A stretch of DNA of 64,000 bases from Oxalobacteraceae bacterium CAVE-383 (GTDB taxonomy: Bacteria > Pseudomonadota > Gammaproteobacteria > Burkholderiales > Burkholderiaceae_D). The stretch is from contig REGP01000002.1 in the NCBI GenBank assembly GCA_004134995.1, forward strand, positions 1,054,001-1,118,000, in the 5' to 3' direction. The notes below the pieces were generated by a model. The model was not told where the DNA came from and made no database searches. It worked only from the letters and a program-made list of their open reading frames with translations. This document shows, in pieces, positions 26,735 through 35,797 of this stretch; position 1 is the first letter of the stretch; every line of letters begins with the position of its first letter. The position numbers and the translations under genes are program-made.

Positions 26735-27999
26735 TGTCCATCGCATCCTATTTCGCCCATGCGAGCGCCCTGAAGATTGCTTCGGACTACATCTTCTTCT
26801 ATCCGCTGGCGATGACGCATGTGTGGCTGGTCGGCGCGCTGTTCTTCTATTTCAAGTGGGAGCGCAAGCAGGTCGCCGTTCCCATACTGGCCGCCCATCC
26901 CCCGATTTCGATCCTGCTGCCGTGCCACAACGAAGGCGAAAACCTGCACGAGACCATCAGCGCCTTGCTGCGGCAGGAATACCCGGCCTTCGAGATCATC
27001 GCCATCAATGACGGCAGCACCGACAACACCGGCGAACTGCTCGACGAGCTGTCGCGGCGGCATCCCCGGTTGCGCGTGGTGCATCTGGCCGCGAATCAGG
27101 GCAAGGCCATGGGCCTGTGCGCGGGCGCGCTGCTGTCGTCCAACGAATTCGTGGTCTGCATCGACGGCGACGCCTTGCTGGACGTGCATGCCTGCACCTG
27201 GATGATGTCGCATCTTGCCGCGCCGCATGTCGGCGCGGTCACCGGCAATCCGCGCATCCGCAACCGTTCGACGCTGCTGGGCCGGATCCAGGTCGGCGAA
27301 TTCTCCAGCATCGTCGGCATCATCAAGCGCGCGCAGCGCATCTACGGCCGGCTGTTTTCGGTATCCGGCGTGGTGACGGCGTTTCGCAAGCGCGCGCTGT
27401 GGGAAGTCAATTTCTGGACGCCGGACATGATCACCGAAGACGTCGACGTCACCTGGAAGCTGCAGCGCGCCGGGTGGGAAATCCGCTTCGAACCGAACGC
27501 CAAGTGCTGGATCCTGATGCCGGAAACCGTCGCCGGCCTGTGGCGGCAGCGCGTGCGCTGGGCGCAGGGCGGTTCGGAAGTCTTCCTGCGCAATTTCGAC
27601 ATCTTCCTGCATTGGCGGCAGCGCCACATGTGGCTGGTCTTTTGCGAGCTGACGGCCAGCCTGTTGTGGGTCTACACCACCGCGGCCGTCGTTCTCATTA
27701 CCGCGATCCTGTTCCTGAGCGGCCATGCGGATGCGCTGCCGCAATCGCATTTCGTTTCCGCCGGCAATACGTTTTTTATCCTGATTCTGTGTTCCCTGGT
27801 CCAATTCTCGGTTGGACTTTTTCTCGACAGTCGTTACGAAAGCCACTTATGGAAAACATATCTCTGGATCATCTGGTATCCGTTCCTTTACTGGATCATG
27901 ATCGCATGCGCGACATTCGTCGGCTTCCCGAAAGCGCTGCTCAAGAAGCGGGGGCAGCGCGCGCTGTGGACCAGCCCGGACCGGGGCTTCAAGCCGTAG
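26731..27999 (+). CDS. pgaC: PNAG synthase catalytic subunit PgaC
   Basis: 422-residue family-2 glycosyltransferase of the inner membrane. Motifs in order: INDGSTDNTGELL (UDP binding), DGDALLD (DxD metal site), TEDVDVTWKLQ (catalytic base region) and QRVRWAQGG (QxxRW). One or two membrane helices precede the catalytic domain and several follow. It polymerises N-acetylglucosamine from UDP-GlcNAc and moves the chain across the membrane with PgaD. The ATG overlaps the pgaB stop (ATGA). Confidence 0.95.
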   Translation: MMSIASYFAHASALKIASDYIFFYPLAMTHVWLVGALFFYFKWERKQVAVPILAAHPPISILLPCHNEGENLHETISALLRQEYPAFEIIAINDGSTDNTGELLDELSRRHPRLRVVHLAANQGKAMGLCAGALLSSNEFVVCIDGDALLDVHACTWMMSHLAAPHVGAVTGNPRIRNRSTLLGRIQVGEFSSIVGIIKRAQRIYGRLFSVSGVVTAFRKRALWEVNFWTPDMITEDVDVTWKLQRAGWEIRFEPNAKCWILMPETVAGLWRQRVRWAQGGSEVFLRNFDIFLHWRQRHMWLVFCELTASLLWVYTTAAVVLITAILFLSGHADALPQSHFVSAGNTFFILILCSLVQFSVGLFLDSRYESHLWKTYLWIIWYPFLYWIMIACATFVGFPKALLKKRGQRALWTSPDRGFKP

Positions 28000-28514
28000 C
28001 GCGGCCGCTGATCATTCACTACAGCACCGCCAGCCATCCGCTGACCCGCCTGCGCGATACCGTCCTGTTTTTGCTGTGCTGGGCGATGTGGTCGGTGGTG
28101 CTGACCGCTGTCATCAACAGCACCGAATGGGAAGACCTGGGCGATTCCATCGCCGGCTGGCTCGGCGCCCATCTCGCCTTCGTTCGTGTCGTGATGACGT
28201 CGTTTCATTTTCCGGCGGGCTATGTCTCGATGGTGGCGATCCTGGTCTGCGCGTTCCTGATCTGGTCGAACCTGGGCCCTTTCTCTCCGCGGCGCGACGG
28301 CGATGCGGGCGGCGGCAAAGCCGCGCTGTCGCTGGAGGAAATGGCGCGCCAGTTCGGGCTGGACAGTAAACTGATCGGCCCGATGCAGAAGGAAGCGCAG
28401 GTCGTCGTATTCCATGCGCCCAGCGGCGCCATCATCGGCATGCGCGCGCAGCCGCAGCCGGCCGCCGTCGCTGCCGGCGTCGATGCGGCGCCGCTGCATC
28501 TGGCGTCGGTATGA
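27966..28514 (+). CDS. pgaD: PNAG synthase accessory subunit PgaD
   Basis: About 182 residues with two membrane helices (FLLCWAMWSVVLTAV and MVAILVCAFLIW), the PgaD pattern. PgaD supports PgaC and in E. coli joins it in sensing cyclic di-GMP. No ATG exists near the conserved IIHYSTASHPLT; the best start is GTG at 27966 behind AGCGGGGG, which overlaps pgaC by 34 bases. A CTG or ATT start around 28008-28014 cannot be excluded. The tail after the second helix is longer than in E. coli (137 residues) and Ala-rich. Confidence 0.8.
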   Translation: MDQPGPGLQAVARPLIIHYSTASHPLTRLRDTVLFLLCWAMWSVVLTAVINSTEWEDLGDSIAGWLGAHLAFVRVVMTSFHFPAGYVSMVAILVCAFLIWSNLGPFSPRRDGDAGGGKAALSLEEMARQFGLDSKLIGPMQKEAQVVVFHAPSGAIIGMRAQPQPAAVAAGVDAAPLHLASV

Positions 28515-29680
28515 ATGCGATGATCCTCTTGCCCGCGGGGCTCTGGCGTCTGTTCGGCGCCGGCCTGCTGGCGCTGAATGCGGGGGCGATGGCGGCCGCG
28601 CCGCCTGCCGCCTCCGCCGCTCCGCCGGCGCTGCGCATCGAACTGGTGGTGCGCACAGTCAATAATTTCAAGAACCGCGACGATGTGGCCGTCTTCTTCG
28701 AACGGGCCAGGAAAGCCCGGGTCGCCGTTGTGCACGTCGCCGCCAAGCAGGATGAAGACGACGAGCGCCCGTCGGGCGAGGTCTTCTACGCCAGCGCGAT
28801 CGCGCCGATCGCGGCCGGCTATGAAAAATTCGACGCGCTGGCCGCATCGGTGGAGGAGGCCCACAAGCGCGGCATCAAGATTTACGCCTGGATGCCGCAG
28901 TTCCACGACCAGGCCGCGGTGAAGGCGCATCCGGCGTGGCAGATGATGGCCGCCGCGCGCGGACACAGCCGCGCTTATTCCGGCAAGGACGCCGTCGAGT
29001 ATTTCGTCAATCCGATCGATCCTGAAGTCCAGGCCTATGAATTGAGCCTGATCGCCGAAGTCGCGCGCAACTACAAGGTCGACGGCATCTCGCTCGACTG
29101 GCTGCGCTTCGACGACGTCAACATGGATGCCGGCCCCGTCACGCGGCGGCTGGCGGCGATGGAAATCGGCCTCGATCCCTTGTCGCTCAATTTTGCCAAA
29201 TCGTCGCCGGCGGTGCGGCGCTGGCAATCCTGGCGCGCGCAAAAACTGAGCTTGTACGTGGGGCGGGTGCGGCAGGCTGTGCGGGAAATCCGGCCGGAAA
29301 TCAGGCTGACCGCCTTTCTGCTGCCGCCGCAATTTACCGAAGTCGGGCAGGACCTGGCGTTGTTCAGCAGCGATCTGGACGAAGTGCATCCGATGGCCTA
29401 TTTCCAGGACTGGTCGTATCCGCCGGCCTGGATCGCCTCCCGGCTGATGTCGGACGTCGAGCGGAAGAAGACACGCAACACCGCGGTCAGGCCGACGCTG
29501 GACGGCAGCGGCACCATCGTCCAGAACGTCGGCATCCTGTCGGCCGTGCGCAAAAAGTTTCCCGAAGTCGATTCCATTGCGTGGTTCACCGCCGGTTATT
29601 GGGAGCCGGCGGAAATCGACCGCATCGTCAAGATTCACAAGACGGCGGCCAGTCGTCAATTCAAGAAGCCCGGGCCATGA
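28511..29680 (+). CDS. GHL10-like glycoside hydrolase in the pga operon
   Basis: 389 residues. A signal peptide ending near AGAMAAAP is followed by a TIM-barrel-type domain of the family-10-like (GHL10/DUF187) group: VVRTVNNFKNRDDV, GIKIYAWMPQFHD, FVNPIDPEVQ and GISLDWLRFDD with candidate catalytic acids. The start overlaps pgaD by ATGA, so it is a fifth pga operon gene. The C-terminal half of PgaB belongs to a related hydrolase-like group, so a role in trimming or modifying PNAG in the periplasm is likely but inferred. Confidence 0.78.
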   Translation: MNAMILLPAGLWRLFGAGLLALNAGAMAAAPPAASAAPPALRIELVVRTVNNFKNRDDVAVFFERARKARVAVVHVAAKQDEDDERPSGEVFYASAIAPIAAGYEKFDALAASVEEAHKRGIKIYAWMPQFHDQAAVKAHPAWQMMAAARGHSRAYSGKDAVEYFVNPIDPEVQAYELSLIAEVARNYKVDGISLDWLRFDDVNMDAGPVTRRLAAMEIGLDPLSLNFAKSSPAVRRWQSWRAQKLSLYVGRVRQAVREIRPEIRLTAFLLPPQFTEVGQDLALFSSDLDEVHPMAYFQDWSYPPAWIASRLMSDVERKKTRNTAVRPTLDGSGTIVQNVGILSAVRKKFPEVDSIAWFTAGYWEPAEIDRIVKIHKTAASRQFKKPGP

Positions 29681-29772
29681 AGACGATCGGCCATAAACGC
29701 TGTTCGCTGCCCGGTTTTGCATGGTGGGAGCGGGCCGGCTTCCCCATACGCACGTCGTTGAAAGGAAAAATC

Positions 29773-29976
29773 ATGCTGCCGACATCCGAAACCGTGTTTT
29801 ACCTGCTGTGCGATCTCGACGACGCTTTCGCCGATCTGTCCATCGCCATGGACCGCTGGCATCTGGAGCTGGAAAAAGGCCTGCTCGATGCCGACAATGC
29901 CGACGTGCTGGCAACGCTGGACACGATACAGAAGCTGCTGGACCAGATTCAGAAATGCGATGCCGATCCGAAGTAA
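29773..29976 (+). CDS. Small acidic hypothetical protein at the end of the pga operon
   Basis: 67 residues, predicted helical (MLPTSETVFYLLCDLDDAFA, then ATLDTIQKLLDQIQ), acidic, with no signal peptide. ATG at 29773 has an excellent AAAGGA seven bases upstream; an in-frame ATG at 29677 overlapping the hydrolase stop would add 32 residues of unlikely sequence. Not recognised. It may be a cytoplasmic partner in the operon. Its stop codon lies in the first unit of a 12-base tandem repeat. Confidence 0.55.
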   Translation: MLPTSETVFYLLCDLDDAFADLSIAMDRWHLELEKGLLDADNADVLATLDTIQKLLDQIQKCDADPK

Positions 29977-30041
29977 AGGCTGAAGTTAAGCCCCAGGTAA
30001 GGCAGGAAGCAAAACACAGAGTAAAGCACGAAGTAAAACAC
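29970..30041. repeat. Six degenerate 12-base tandem repeats spanning a stop codon
   Basis: Units GAAGTAAAGGCT, GAAGTTAAGCCC, CAGGTAAGGCAG, GAAGCAAAACAC, AGAGTAAAGCAC and GAAGTAAAACAC run without gaps. The first holds the TAA stop of the preceding small gene. Confidence 0.75.
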
Positions 30042-30117
30042 GTCTTGGCCGGTTTTCCTTGTAATATTCCCTGCGAGTCCGCAGCAAAAGCGGCAGATCG
30101 TCGACCAGGGGTATTAC

Positions 30118-31173
30118 TTGAAAAGAATCATATGCAAGGCGGTGGCCTGCGCTGCGCTGGCCTGCGGGTTCGCCGGCCAATTCATGAGCGACGCGCTGGC
30201 CGCGCCGGCCAAAAGCAAGGGCAAGCCGGCGGTCAAGGTATTGATCATCTCCATGTTCGGCCCGGAGGGGAAGATCTGGCTCGACCGGCTCGGTCCCACG
30301 CGCGCGGTCAGGGTGCCGGGACTGTCGCCCGATTATCCTGCCGTGCTTTGCAATCGCGACGAAGTCTGCGTGATCACCACCGGCATGGGCCATGCCAACG
30401 CGGCCGCATCGATGACGGCACTGTTCTTTTCGCGGCAATTCGATCTGCGAAAAACCTATTTCCTGGTGGCGGGAATCGCCGGCATCGATCCGGAAAAGGG
30501 TACGCTCGGCTCGGCCGCATGGGCGCGCTATCTGGTGGATTTCGGCCTGCAATGGGAACTCGACGGCCGTGGAATCCCGAACGGCTGGAAATCAGGCTAT
30601 CTCGGCATCAATACCAAAAGCGAAACCGAGAAGCCGGTGCTGGAATACGGCACTGAAGTATTTCAACTGAATGAAACCCTGCTGCAAAAAGCCTATGCGC
30701 TGTCGCGCGATGCGGCGCTGAGCGACAGCGACGCCGCCCGGCTGTATCGCGCCAACTATCCGCATGCGCCGGCCAACCAGCCGCCATCCGTGATTCAATG
30801 CGACACGCTGGCCGGCGATACCTGGTTCTCCGGCGCCGCGCTGGGACAGCGTGCCCGCGACTGGACCAAATTGCTGACCGACGGCAAAGGCGAGTACTGC
30901 ACCACGCAGCAGGAAGACAACGCCACCTTCGAAGCCATCAAGCGGGCCGCGGCGGCCGGCCTGGCCGATACCGGCCGGGTCGCGGTATTGCGCTCCGGCT
31001 CCGATTTCGACCGGCCGCCGGCCGGCGGCTCCGATGCCGATAATCTGTTGAGCTACCAGGAGCAGGGCGGTTTCGCGCCCGCGATCGAGAATCTGTATCG
31101 CGCCGGCATGCCGGTGGTAAACGCCATCGTGAAGGATTGGGGACACTGGAAACAGGGCGTTCCGGCGCACTGA
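30118..31173 (+). CDS. Purine nucleoside permease (NUP family), exported
   Basis: 351 residues of the NUP family, named after yeast purine nucleoside permease. The bacterial members carry a signal peptide and look like periplasmic nucleoside-phosphorylase-fold proteins rather than membrane channels. Signal peptide about 1-28, then VKVLIISMFGPEGKIW, TTGMGHANAAASMTAL, FLVAGIAGIDPEKGT and RSGSDFDRPP, all typical. The start is TTG behind CAGGGG; no alternative ATG fits. It follows the pga operon by 140 bases, but no functional link is evident. The true activity of bacterial NUP proteins is poorly defined. Confidence 0.85.
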   Translation: MKRIICKAVACAALACGFAGQFMSDALAAPAKSKGKPAVKVLIISMFGPEGKIWLDRLGPTRAVRVPGLSPDYPAVLCNRDEVCVITTGMGHANAAASMTALFFSRQFDLRKTYFLVAGIAGIDPEKGTLGSAAWARYLVDFGLQWELDGRGIPNGWKSGYLGINTKSETEKPVLEYGTEVFQLNETLLQKAYALSRDAALSDSDAARLYRANYPHAPANQPPSVIQCDTLAGDTWFSGAALGQRARDWTKLLTDGKGEYCTTQQEDNATFEAIKRAAAAGLADTGRVAVLRSGSDFDRPPAGGSDADNLLSYQEQGGFAPAIENLYRAGMPVVNAIVKDWGHWKQGVPAH

Positions 31174-31261
31174 TCAACAAGAATATAAAAATTTAACTAA
31201 TTGATTTAAAAGGAAAAAGTAGAAAAAGCAACAGATTTCAGGATTGGCGTTAAAAAATTAC

Positions 31262-31306
31262 TTCACAAATGAATTATTCATATATATACTTTTCATCAGT
31301 GTATAT
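31262..31306 (+). promoter_or_regulatory. Promoter and MarR-type operator of the aromatic efflux operon
   Basis: TTCACA (31262-31267), a 17-base spacer and TATACT (31285-31290) form a good promoter in AT-rich DNA. ATATAC (31284-31289) and GTATAT (31301-31306) form an inverted repeat with an 11-base spacer overlapping the -10 box and start site, where a repressor would block transcription. The MarR gene in this operon is the obvious candidate. Confidence 0.55.
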
Positions 31307-31354
31307 TTTGACCTGTATTTTTGTGTGTATGTCCGACCAATTCGAGGTAAAGCC

Positions 31355-32830
31355 ATGTTGCCCATCCGCGCGTATTTCCGCTCCGCGATTGCCGTCTGCC
31401 TGACCCTGGCGCTGGGCGCTTGCGCCAGCATGGGCAATATCCATCCCGAATCGAATCGGCTCGATCCCAACGCGCTGGGCGCCGGCAGCGCCATCAAGCA
31501 GGCCGCAAGCACTGTCGAATGGCCCCGGCAGCAATGGTGGGAAGCGCTGCACGACAATCAATTGAACGAACTGCTGCGCGTCGCGCTGGCCGATAATCCG
31601 GGCTTGCGCGGCGCCCAGGCCCGCGTCAGGCAGGCGCAGGCGATCGCCGGCATCGCCGAACAGAACACCAAACCGAAAGGCGAAGCGAACGCATCGCTGA
31701 ACCGCGAATTGTATTCGGCCAACGGCACCACGCCGGCGCCGCTGGCCGGCAATTACGCCTGGCGCAACCAGGCCACGTTGTCCGGCTCCTACGATCTCGA
31801 TCTGTGGGGCAAGAACCGCGATGCGCTGGCCGCCGCGCTGGACGACATCCAACTGGCCTCGGCCGAATCGCAGATGGCCCGGCTGACGCTGGAAACCGCG
31901 ATCGTGCGTTCCTATATCCAGTTGTCGCTGCAATTCGATGTCCAGGACATCCTGCGCGAAACGCTGACGCAGCGCGAACGCCTGCTGGATATCACGCAGC
32001 GCCGCCAGCAGGCCGGCCTGGCCACTGCGTTCGACACCACATCGGTCGAAGCCACGCTGCCGATCGTGCGGCGCGATCTGGAAAAAACCAGCGAGGCCAT
32101 CCAGCTTCTGCGCAATCAACTGGCGGCATTGAGCGGCAAGGGGCCGGCCGACGGCGAACGCATTGCGCGGCCCTCGCTGGCCCTGCACCAGGCGATCGCG
32201 TTGCCGAACGCCTTGCCGGCCGAATTGATCGGGCGCCGTCCCGATATCGTGGCGCAGCGCTGGCGCGTGGAGGCGGCGGCCAAGCGGATCCAGGTCGCCA
32301 AGGCCGACTTTTATCCCAACATCAACCTGCTCGCCTTCGTCGGATTCCAGTCCTTCGGCTTTCCCAAATTTTTAGATACCAATTCACAGATCCGCGGCAT
32401 TGCGCCCGCCATCAGCCTGCCGATCTTCTCCGGCGACCGCCTGCGCGGCCAGCTCGGCAGCCAGACTTCGCAATACGATGCCGCCGTGGAGCAATACAAC
32501 ACCACCGTGGTGCAGGCGCTTAACGACATTGCCGACACGCTGGTCAAGGCGCAATCGCTGCAGCAGCAGGATGCGCTGACCATACAGTCGCTGCAGTTGG
32601 CCAGGCGCGCCCGGCTGCTGGCCGAGCAGGCCTACCGCGCCGGCCTGACCGATTCGATCAATGCCATCGGCGCCGAGGTCGCCTTGCTCAATGAACAACA
32701 GCAGACCGCGCAAATCGATGCGCGCAAGCTGGATAGTTATGTGAGCCTGATGGCGGCGCTGGGCGGCGGCACGGGCGATGCGAACGATGTTGCGGATGCC
32801 GGCGGCAAAAAAGTTGCCGCCCTGCCTTGA
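31355..32830 (+). CDS. NodT-family outer-membrane factor lipoprotein (efflux)
   Basis: 491 residues. Lipoprotein signal with lipobox LGACAS, then the duplicated TolC-like architecture (LLRVALADNPGLRGAQARVR; ELIGRRPDIVAQRWRVEAAA). ATG at 31355 follows GAGG at good spacing; a longer reading to the left runs through the promoter. First gene of an operon with MarR, FUSC, DUF1656 and HlyD proteins, the arrangement known from fusaric-acid and aromatic-acid efflux systems. It forms the outer-membrane exit duct. Confidence 0.92.
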   Translation: MLPIRAYFRSAIAVCLTLALGACASMGNIHPESNRLDPNALGAGSAIKQAASTVEWPRQQWWEALHDNQLNELLRVALADNPGLRGAQARVRQAQAIAGIAEQNTKPKGEANASLNRELYSANGTTPAPLAGNYAWRNQATLSGSYDLDLWGKNRDALAAALDDIQLASAESQMARLTLETAIVRSYIQLSLQFDVQDILRETLTQRERLLDITQRRQQAGLATAFDTTSVEATLPIVRRDLEKTSEAIQLLRNQLAALSGKGPADGERIARPSLALHQAIALPNALPAELIGRRPDIVAQRWRVEAAAKRIQVAKADFYPNINLLAFVGFQSFGFPKFLDTNSQIRGIAPAISLPIFSGDRLRGQLGSQTSQYDAAVEQYNTTVVQALNDIADTLVKAQSLQQQDALTIQSLQLARRARLLAEQAYRAGLTDSINAIGAEVALLNEQQQTAQIDARKLDSYVSLMAALGGGTGDANDVADAGGKKVAALP

Positions 32831-32873
32831 GCGGACAGCTAAACTTCAGCCTGTGTACATTAAGGACCCTGCC

Positions 32874-33371
32874 GTGGATATTTTCGAATCGACCAACAAG
32901 CGCATGAAGCAGATCAAGAAGCGGATGCCCGAATTCCCGCTGGAAATGATGCGGCTGCTGCGGATGACTTATCACATCCAGAAGAACATGCGCGATCTGA
33001 CCAACGCCGCGTTGAAGGAACACGATCTGCACGACGGCAGTTATATCGTGCTGGCGGTGCTGTACGGTTCCGAGGATGAAACCTCGACCGCGACCGCGCT
33101 GGCGCAGGCCTGCCACGAAAAGCCGGCCAATCTGACGCGCGTGTGCAATGAACTCGAAGCGCGCGGCCTGATTACGCGCGGCGCGCGGCCCGGCGACCGC
33201 CGTTCGGTGATGATCAAGCTGACCGACAAAGGCCGCGCGATGGCGGAAGTTTCGCTGCCGTCCGCCTGGAACAAGACCATGCACGCCTATGACGGCTTCA
33301 GCGCCGAAGAGCTGAAACAGCTGGAAGCGATGTATGTGCGGCAATTGCGCAATATCGCCGCGCCGGACTGA
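32874..33371 (+). CDS. MarR-family transcriptional regulator
   Basis: 165 residues of the winged-helix MarR family: recognition region KPANLTRVCNELEARGLI followed by the wing GARPGDRRSVMIKLTDKG. GTG at 32874 is chosen because AAGGA lies seven bases upstream; longer in-frame readings overlap the previous gene and add unlikely sequence. It sits inside the efflux operon between outer-membrane factor and FUSC pump and probably represses the operon promoter until a phenolic or related ligand binds. Confidence 0.9.
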   Translation: MDIFESTNKRMKQIKKRMPEFPLEMMRLLRMTYHIQKNMRDLTNAALKEHDLHDGSYIVLAVLYGSEDETSTATALAQACHEKPANLTRVCNELEARGLITRGARPGDRRSVMIKLTDKGRAMAEVSLPSAWNKTMHAYDGFSAEELKQLEAMYVRQLRNIAAPD

Positions 33372-33389
33372 TTTTCTTCCGATCTTGCC

Positions 33390-35576
33390 ATGAAAAAAAC
33401 GCCCAATCCCGATTCCGCGCCTGTCCTGGCGCAGCGCTTCAGCGCGGCAGCGGCCGCCGCCGCTGCCGGCATGGGCGCGGCCTTGCTGGCCGAATTGACG
33501 CAATGGCGCAAGAACGAAGGCGTCAGGATCGCGTTCGTGCTCAAGATCGTCTCCATCGCATTCATCGCCTTGTGGCTGGCCTACCGGCTGGAACTCGATT
33601 CGCCGGCCACCTCGATCACCACGGTGTTCATCGTGGCATTGCCCGGCAGCGGCATGGTATTGGAGAAGGCATTCTTCCGCGTGATCGGCACGCTGGTCGG
33701 CTGCACCGCCGCGGTGACCCTGGTCGGACTGTTGCCGCAGGCCGCGCCGCTGCTGTTTCTCTGCCTGGCGATCTGGGTCGGCCTGTGCACCGCCGGCGCC
33801 GCGGTGTTCCGCAATTCCAAATCCTACGGTTTCCTGCTGGCCGGCTATACCGCCTGCATGATCGCGATCCCGGCCGTCGATGCGCCCACGCAGATCTTCA
33901 CGCTGGCCATTACGCGCGTGACCGAGGTCGGCCTCGGCCTGATCTGTTCGGCCGTCATCAGCGACGCGCTGTTTCCGCGCCACCAGGGCGATCAGGTCTT
34001 GCTGGCGGTGCAAGGCCGCTACGAACGCTTTCTCGCGCTGTGCCGCGATACGCTGGAAAATCGCCTGACGCCGGCGCAGGTGGAGTTGACCCACCTCAGC
34101 TTCGCCGCCGACGTCGCGGCGCTGGAAACCACGCGTTCCGCCGCTTATTTCGAAGCCGGCCGCAGCTATGGCGAATCGCGCAACGTGCATCTCTTCAATG
34201 CCGCATTCATGACCGCGCTGACCACGTTTTATACGCTGCACCGCCTGCTGCACCGCATGCGCGGCAATTGTTCGGCACAGGTCAACGCTTTGACGGATGC
34301 ATTGTGCCACGCCTTTCTGCTGGAGCTCGATGCGATAGCCGACAGCGACGTCGAGACCGCCTGCATGCAGATCAGGCAGCGCGCCGCGCGCATGCGCGCG
34401 GAAGCGCTCGCGGCAGGTTCTGAATCGGAACAGGAACGGATCGGCCTGGATACAGTGATCGAACTGCTGGAGCGCTTTGCCCGCAATATGCATCACTTCC
34501 AGCAGGTATATCTGGCATTGCGGCAGAAAAAGCCGTTGCCGGACCGCATCGGCAACGTGTTCCGCGCCTTCGACAGCTATGCGCCCAGGACGCCGTTCCC
34601 CATTGTGCTGGCCAGCGGATTGCGCACCGCGACAGCAACCCTGGTGCTGGCGGCGATCTGGTATTTCCTGGCCTGGCCGTACGCGGCGGTGGCGATGCTG
34701 ATGACGGTGGTCTTCACGGCGCTGGCCGCTTCTTCGCCGAATCCGCCGCGCATGGTGCGCCAGATCGGGCTCGGTTTCCTGCTCGGCGTGCCTTCGGCCT
34801 TTATCTGTAATTTCTTCCTGCTCACGCATGCGGACGGTTTTGCGATGCTGGCGCTGTGCATCGCGCCGTTCATCGCCATCGGCACGTATCTCACCACCAT
34901 GCCCAAGTACGCCGGCATCGGGCTGGGGCTCAATCTGTTCCTGTCGCAAACAATCTTTCCGGAAAACGGCGTGCACGCCGATGCCACCGCCTATATGAAC
35001 AACGCCATTGCATTCGTGTTGGGCGCGGGGCTGTCATGGCTGGTATTCACGGTGGTGCTGCCGCGGCATACGGTGGGGCAGCGGGAATACATCGCTTCGG
35101 CGCTGTGGCGCGAAGCCCGCCGCACGTGCACCTCGGTGCGGCCGCTGTCGCCGCACACTTTCGATAACCGCATTCGCGACATGATGAATCAATTGAACAC
35201 CGGCGCCGGCCCGGCGCCTGACGCCGCCACCAGGGCCGTGGTCGGCCAGGCCTTGACGCTGCTGGAACTGGGGCATGCGGTGATCAATATGCGCGAACTG
35301 ATTCCGCTGTCGCCGTCGGCCGCAATGCGCGCGGCGCTGCAGCGCTGCATTACGCGCATCGCGGCATTCCTGCGCACGCCGAGCCACGCCAACCGGGCCG
35401 CGGTCGTCGACGCTATCCTGGCGTCGGGGCGGCTGGTGCGCGAGGAGCGGGTGGCTGCTTCCGCGGCGCGCTTGCCGCGCCTGAACATGGCTTATGCCGA
35501 TTTGCATTCGCTGTATACCTTGATGCTCGACCATGAACAACTGATGTCCGCCGAAGGAGAAAACCGTGCCGCGTGA
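33390..35576 (+). CDS. FUSC-family (AaeB-like) inner-membrane efflux pump
   Basis: 728 residues with two blocks of membrane helices (about 45-190 and 410-550) separated by a large cytoplasmic domain, the FUSC/AaeB layout. Typical parts are TSITTVFIVALPGSGMVLEKAF and the repeated block AMLMTVVFTALAASSPNPPR. Family members export p-hydroxybenzoate-type aromatic acids or fusaric acid with an HlyD partner. The stop overlaps the DUF1656 gene by 11 bases. Confidence 0.92.
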   Translation: MKKTPNPDSAPVLAQRFSAAAAAAAAGMGAALLAELTQWRKNEGVRIAFVLKIVSIAFIALWLAYRLELDSPATSITTVFIVALPGSGMVLEKAFFRVIGTLVGCTAAVTLVGLLPQAAPLLFLCLAIWVGLCTAGAAVFRNSKSYGFLLAGYTACMIAIPAVDAPTQIFTLAITRVTEVGLGLICSAVISDALFPRHQGDQVLLAVQGRYERFLALCRDTLENRLTPAQVELTHLSFAADVAALETTRSAAYFEAGRSYGESRNVHLFNAAFMTALTTFYTLHRLLHRMRGNCSAQVNALTDALCHAFLLELDAIADSDVETACMQIRQRAARMRAEALAAGSESEQERIGLDTVIELLERFARNMHHFQQVYLALRQKKPLPDRIGNVFRAFDSYAPRTPFPIVLASGLRTATATLVLAAIWYFLAWPYAAVAMLMTVVFTALAASSPNPPRMVRQIGLGFLLGVPSAFICNFFLLTHADGFAMLALCIAPFIAIGTYLTTMPKYAGIGLGLNLFLSQTIFPENGVHADATAYMNNAIAFVLGAGLSWLVFTVVLPRHTVGQREYIASALWREARRTCTSVRPLSPHTFDNRIRDMMNQLNTGAGPAPDAATRAVVGQALTLLELGHAVINMRELIPLSPSAAMRAALQRCITRIAAFLRTPSHANRAAVVDAILASGRLVREERVAASAARLPRLNMAYADLHSLYTLMLDHEQLMSAEGENRAA

Positions 35577-35769
35577 ATTCATTTTATTCGGCGTGCAGTT
35601 TCCGACGCTGCTGCCCTTGTTTCTCGGCTGCATCGTGGCGCTGCTGCTGGTCAACGCGGTATTTGTGCGCCTGAACCTGTATCGGCAGGTATGGCATCCG
35701 GCAATGGTGCGGCTGTGCCTGTTTGTCGCGATATTCGGCGGCGCCGTTGCCTGGCTGTACCGGGCCTGA
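35566..35769 (+). CDS. DUF1656 small membrane protein
   Basis: 67 residues with two hydrophobic helices (LPLFLGCIVALLLVNAVFV and LCLFVAIFGGAVAWLY), matching the DUF1656 (AaeX-like) group almost always found between FUSC pump and adaptor genes. It starts with GTG behind GAAGGAG, inside the 3' end of the pump gene. Presumed accessory subunit; the exact role is unknown. Confidence 0.9.
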   Translation: MPREFILFGVQFPTLLPLFLGCIVALLLVNAVFVRLNLYRQVWHPAMVRLCLFVAIFGGAVAWLYRA

Positions 35770-35797
35770 TTCTGGACCATTTTTGAAGGGACGATAA

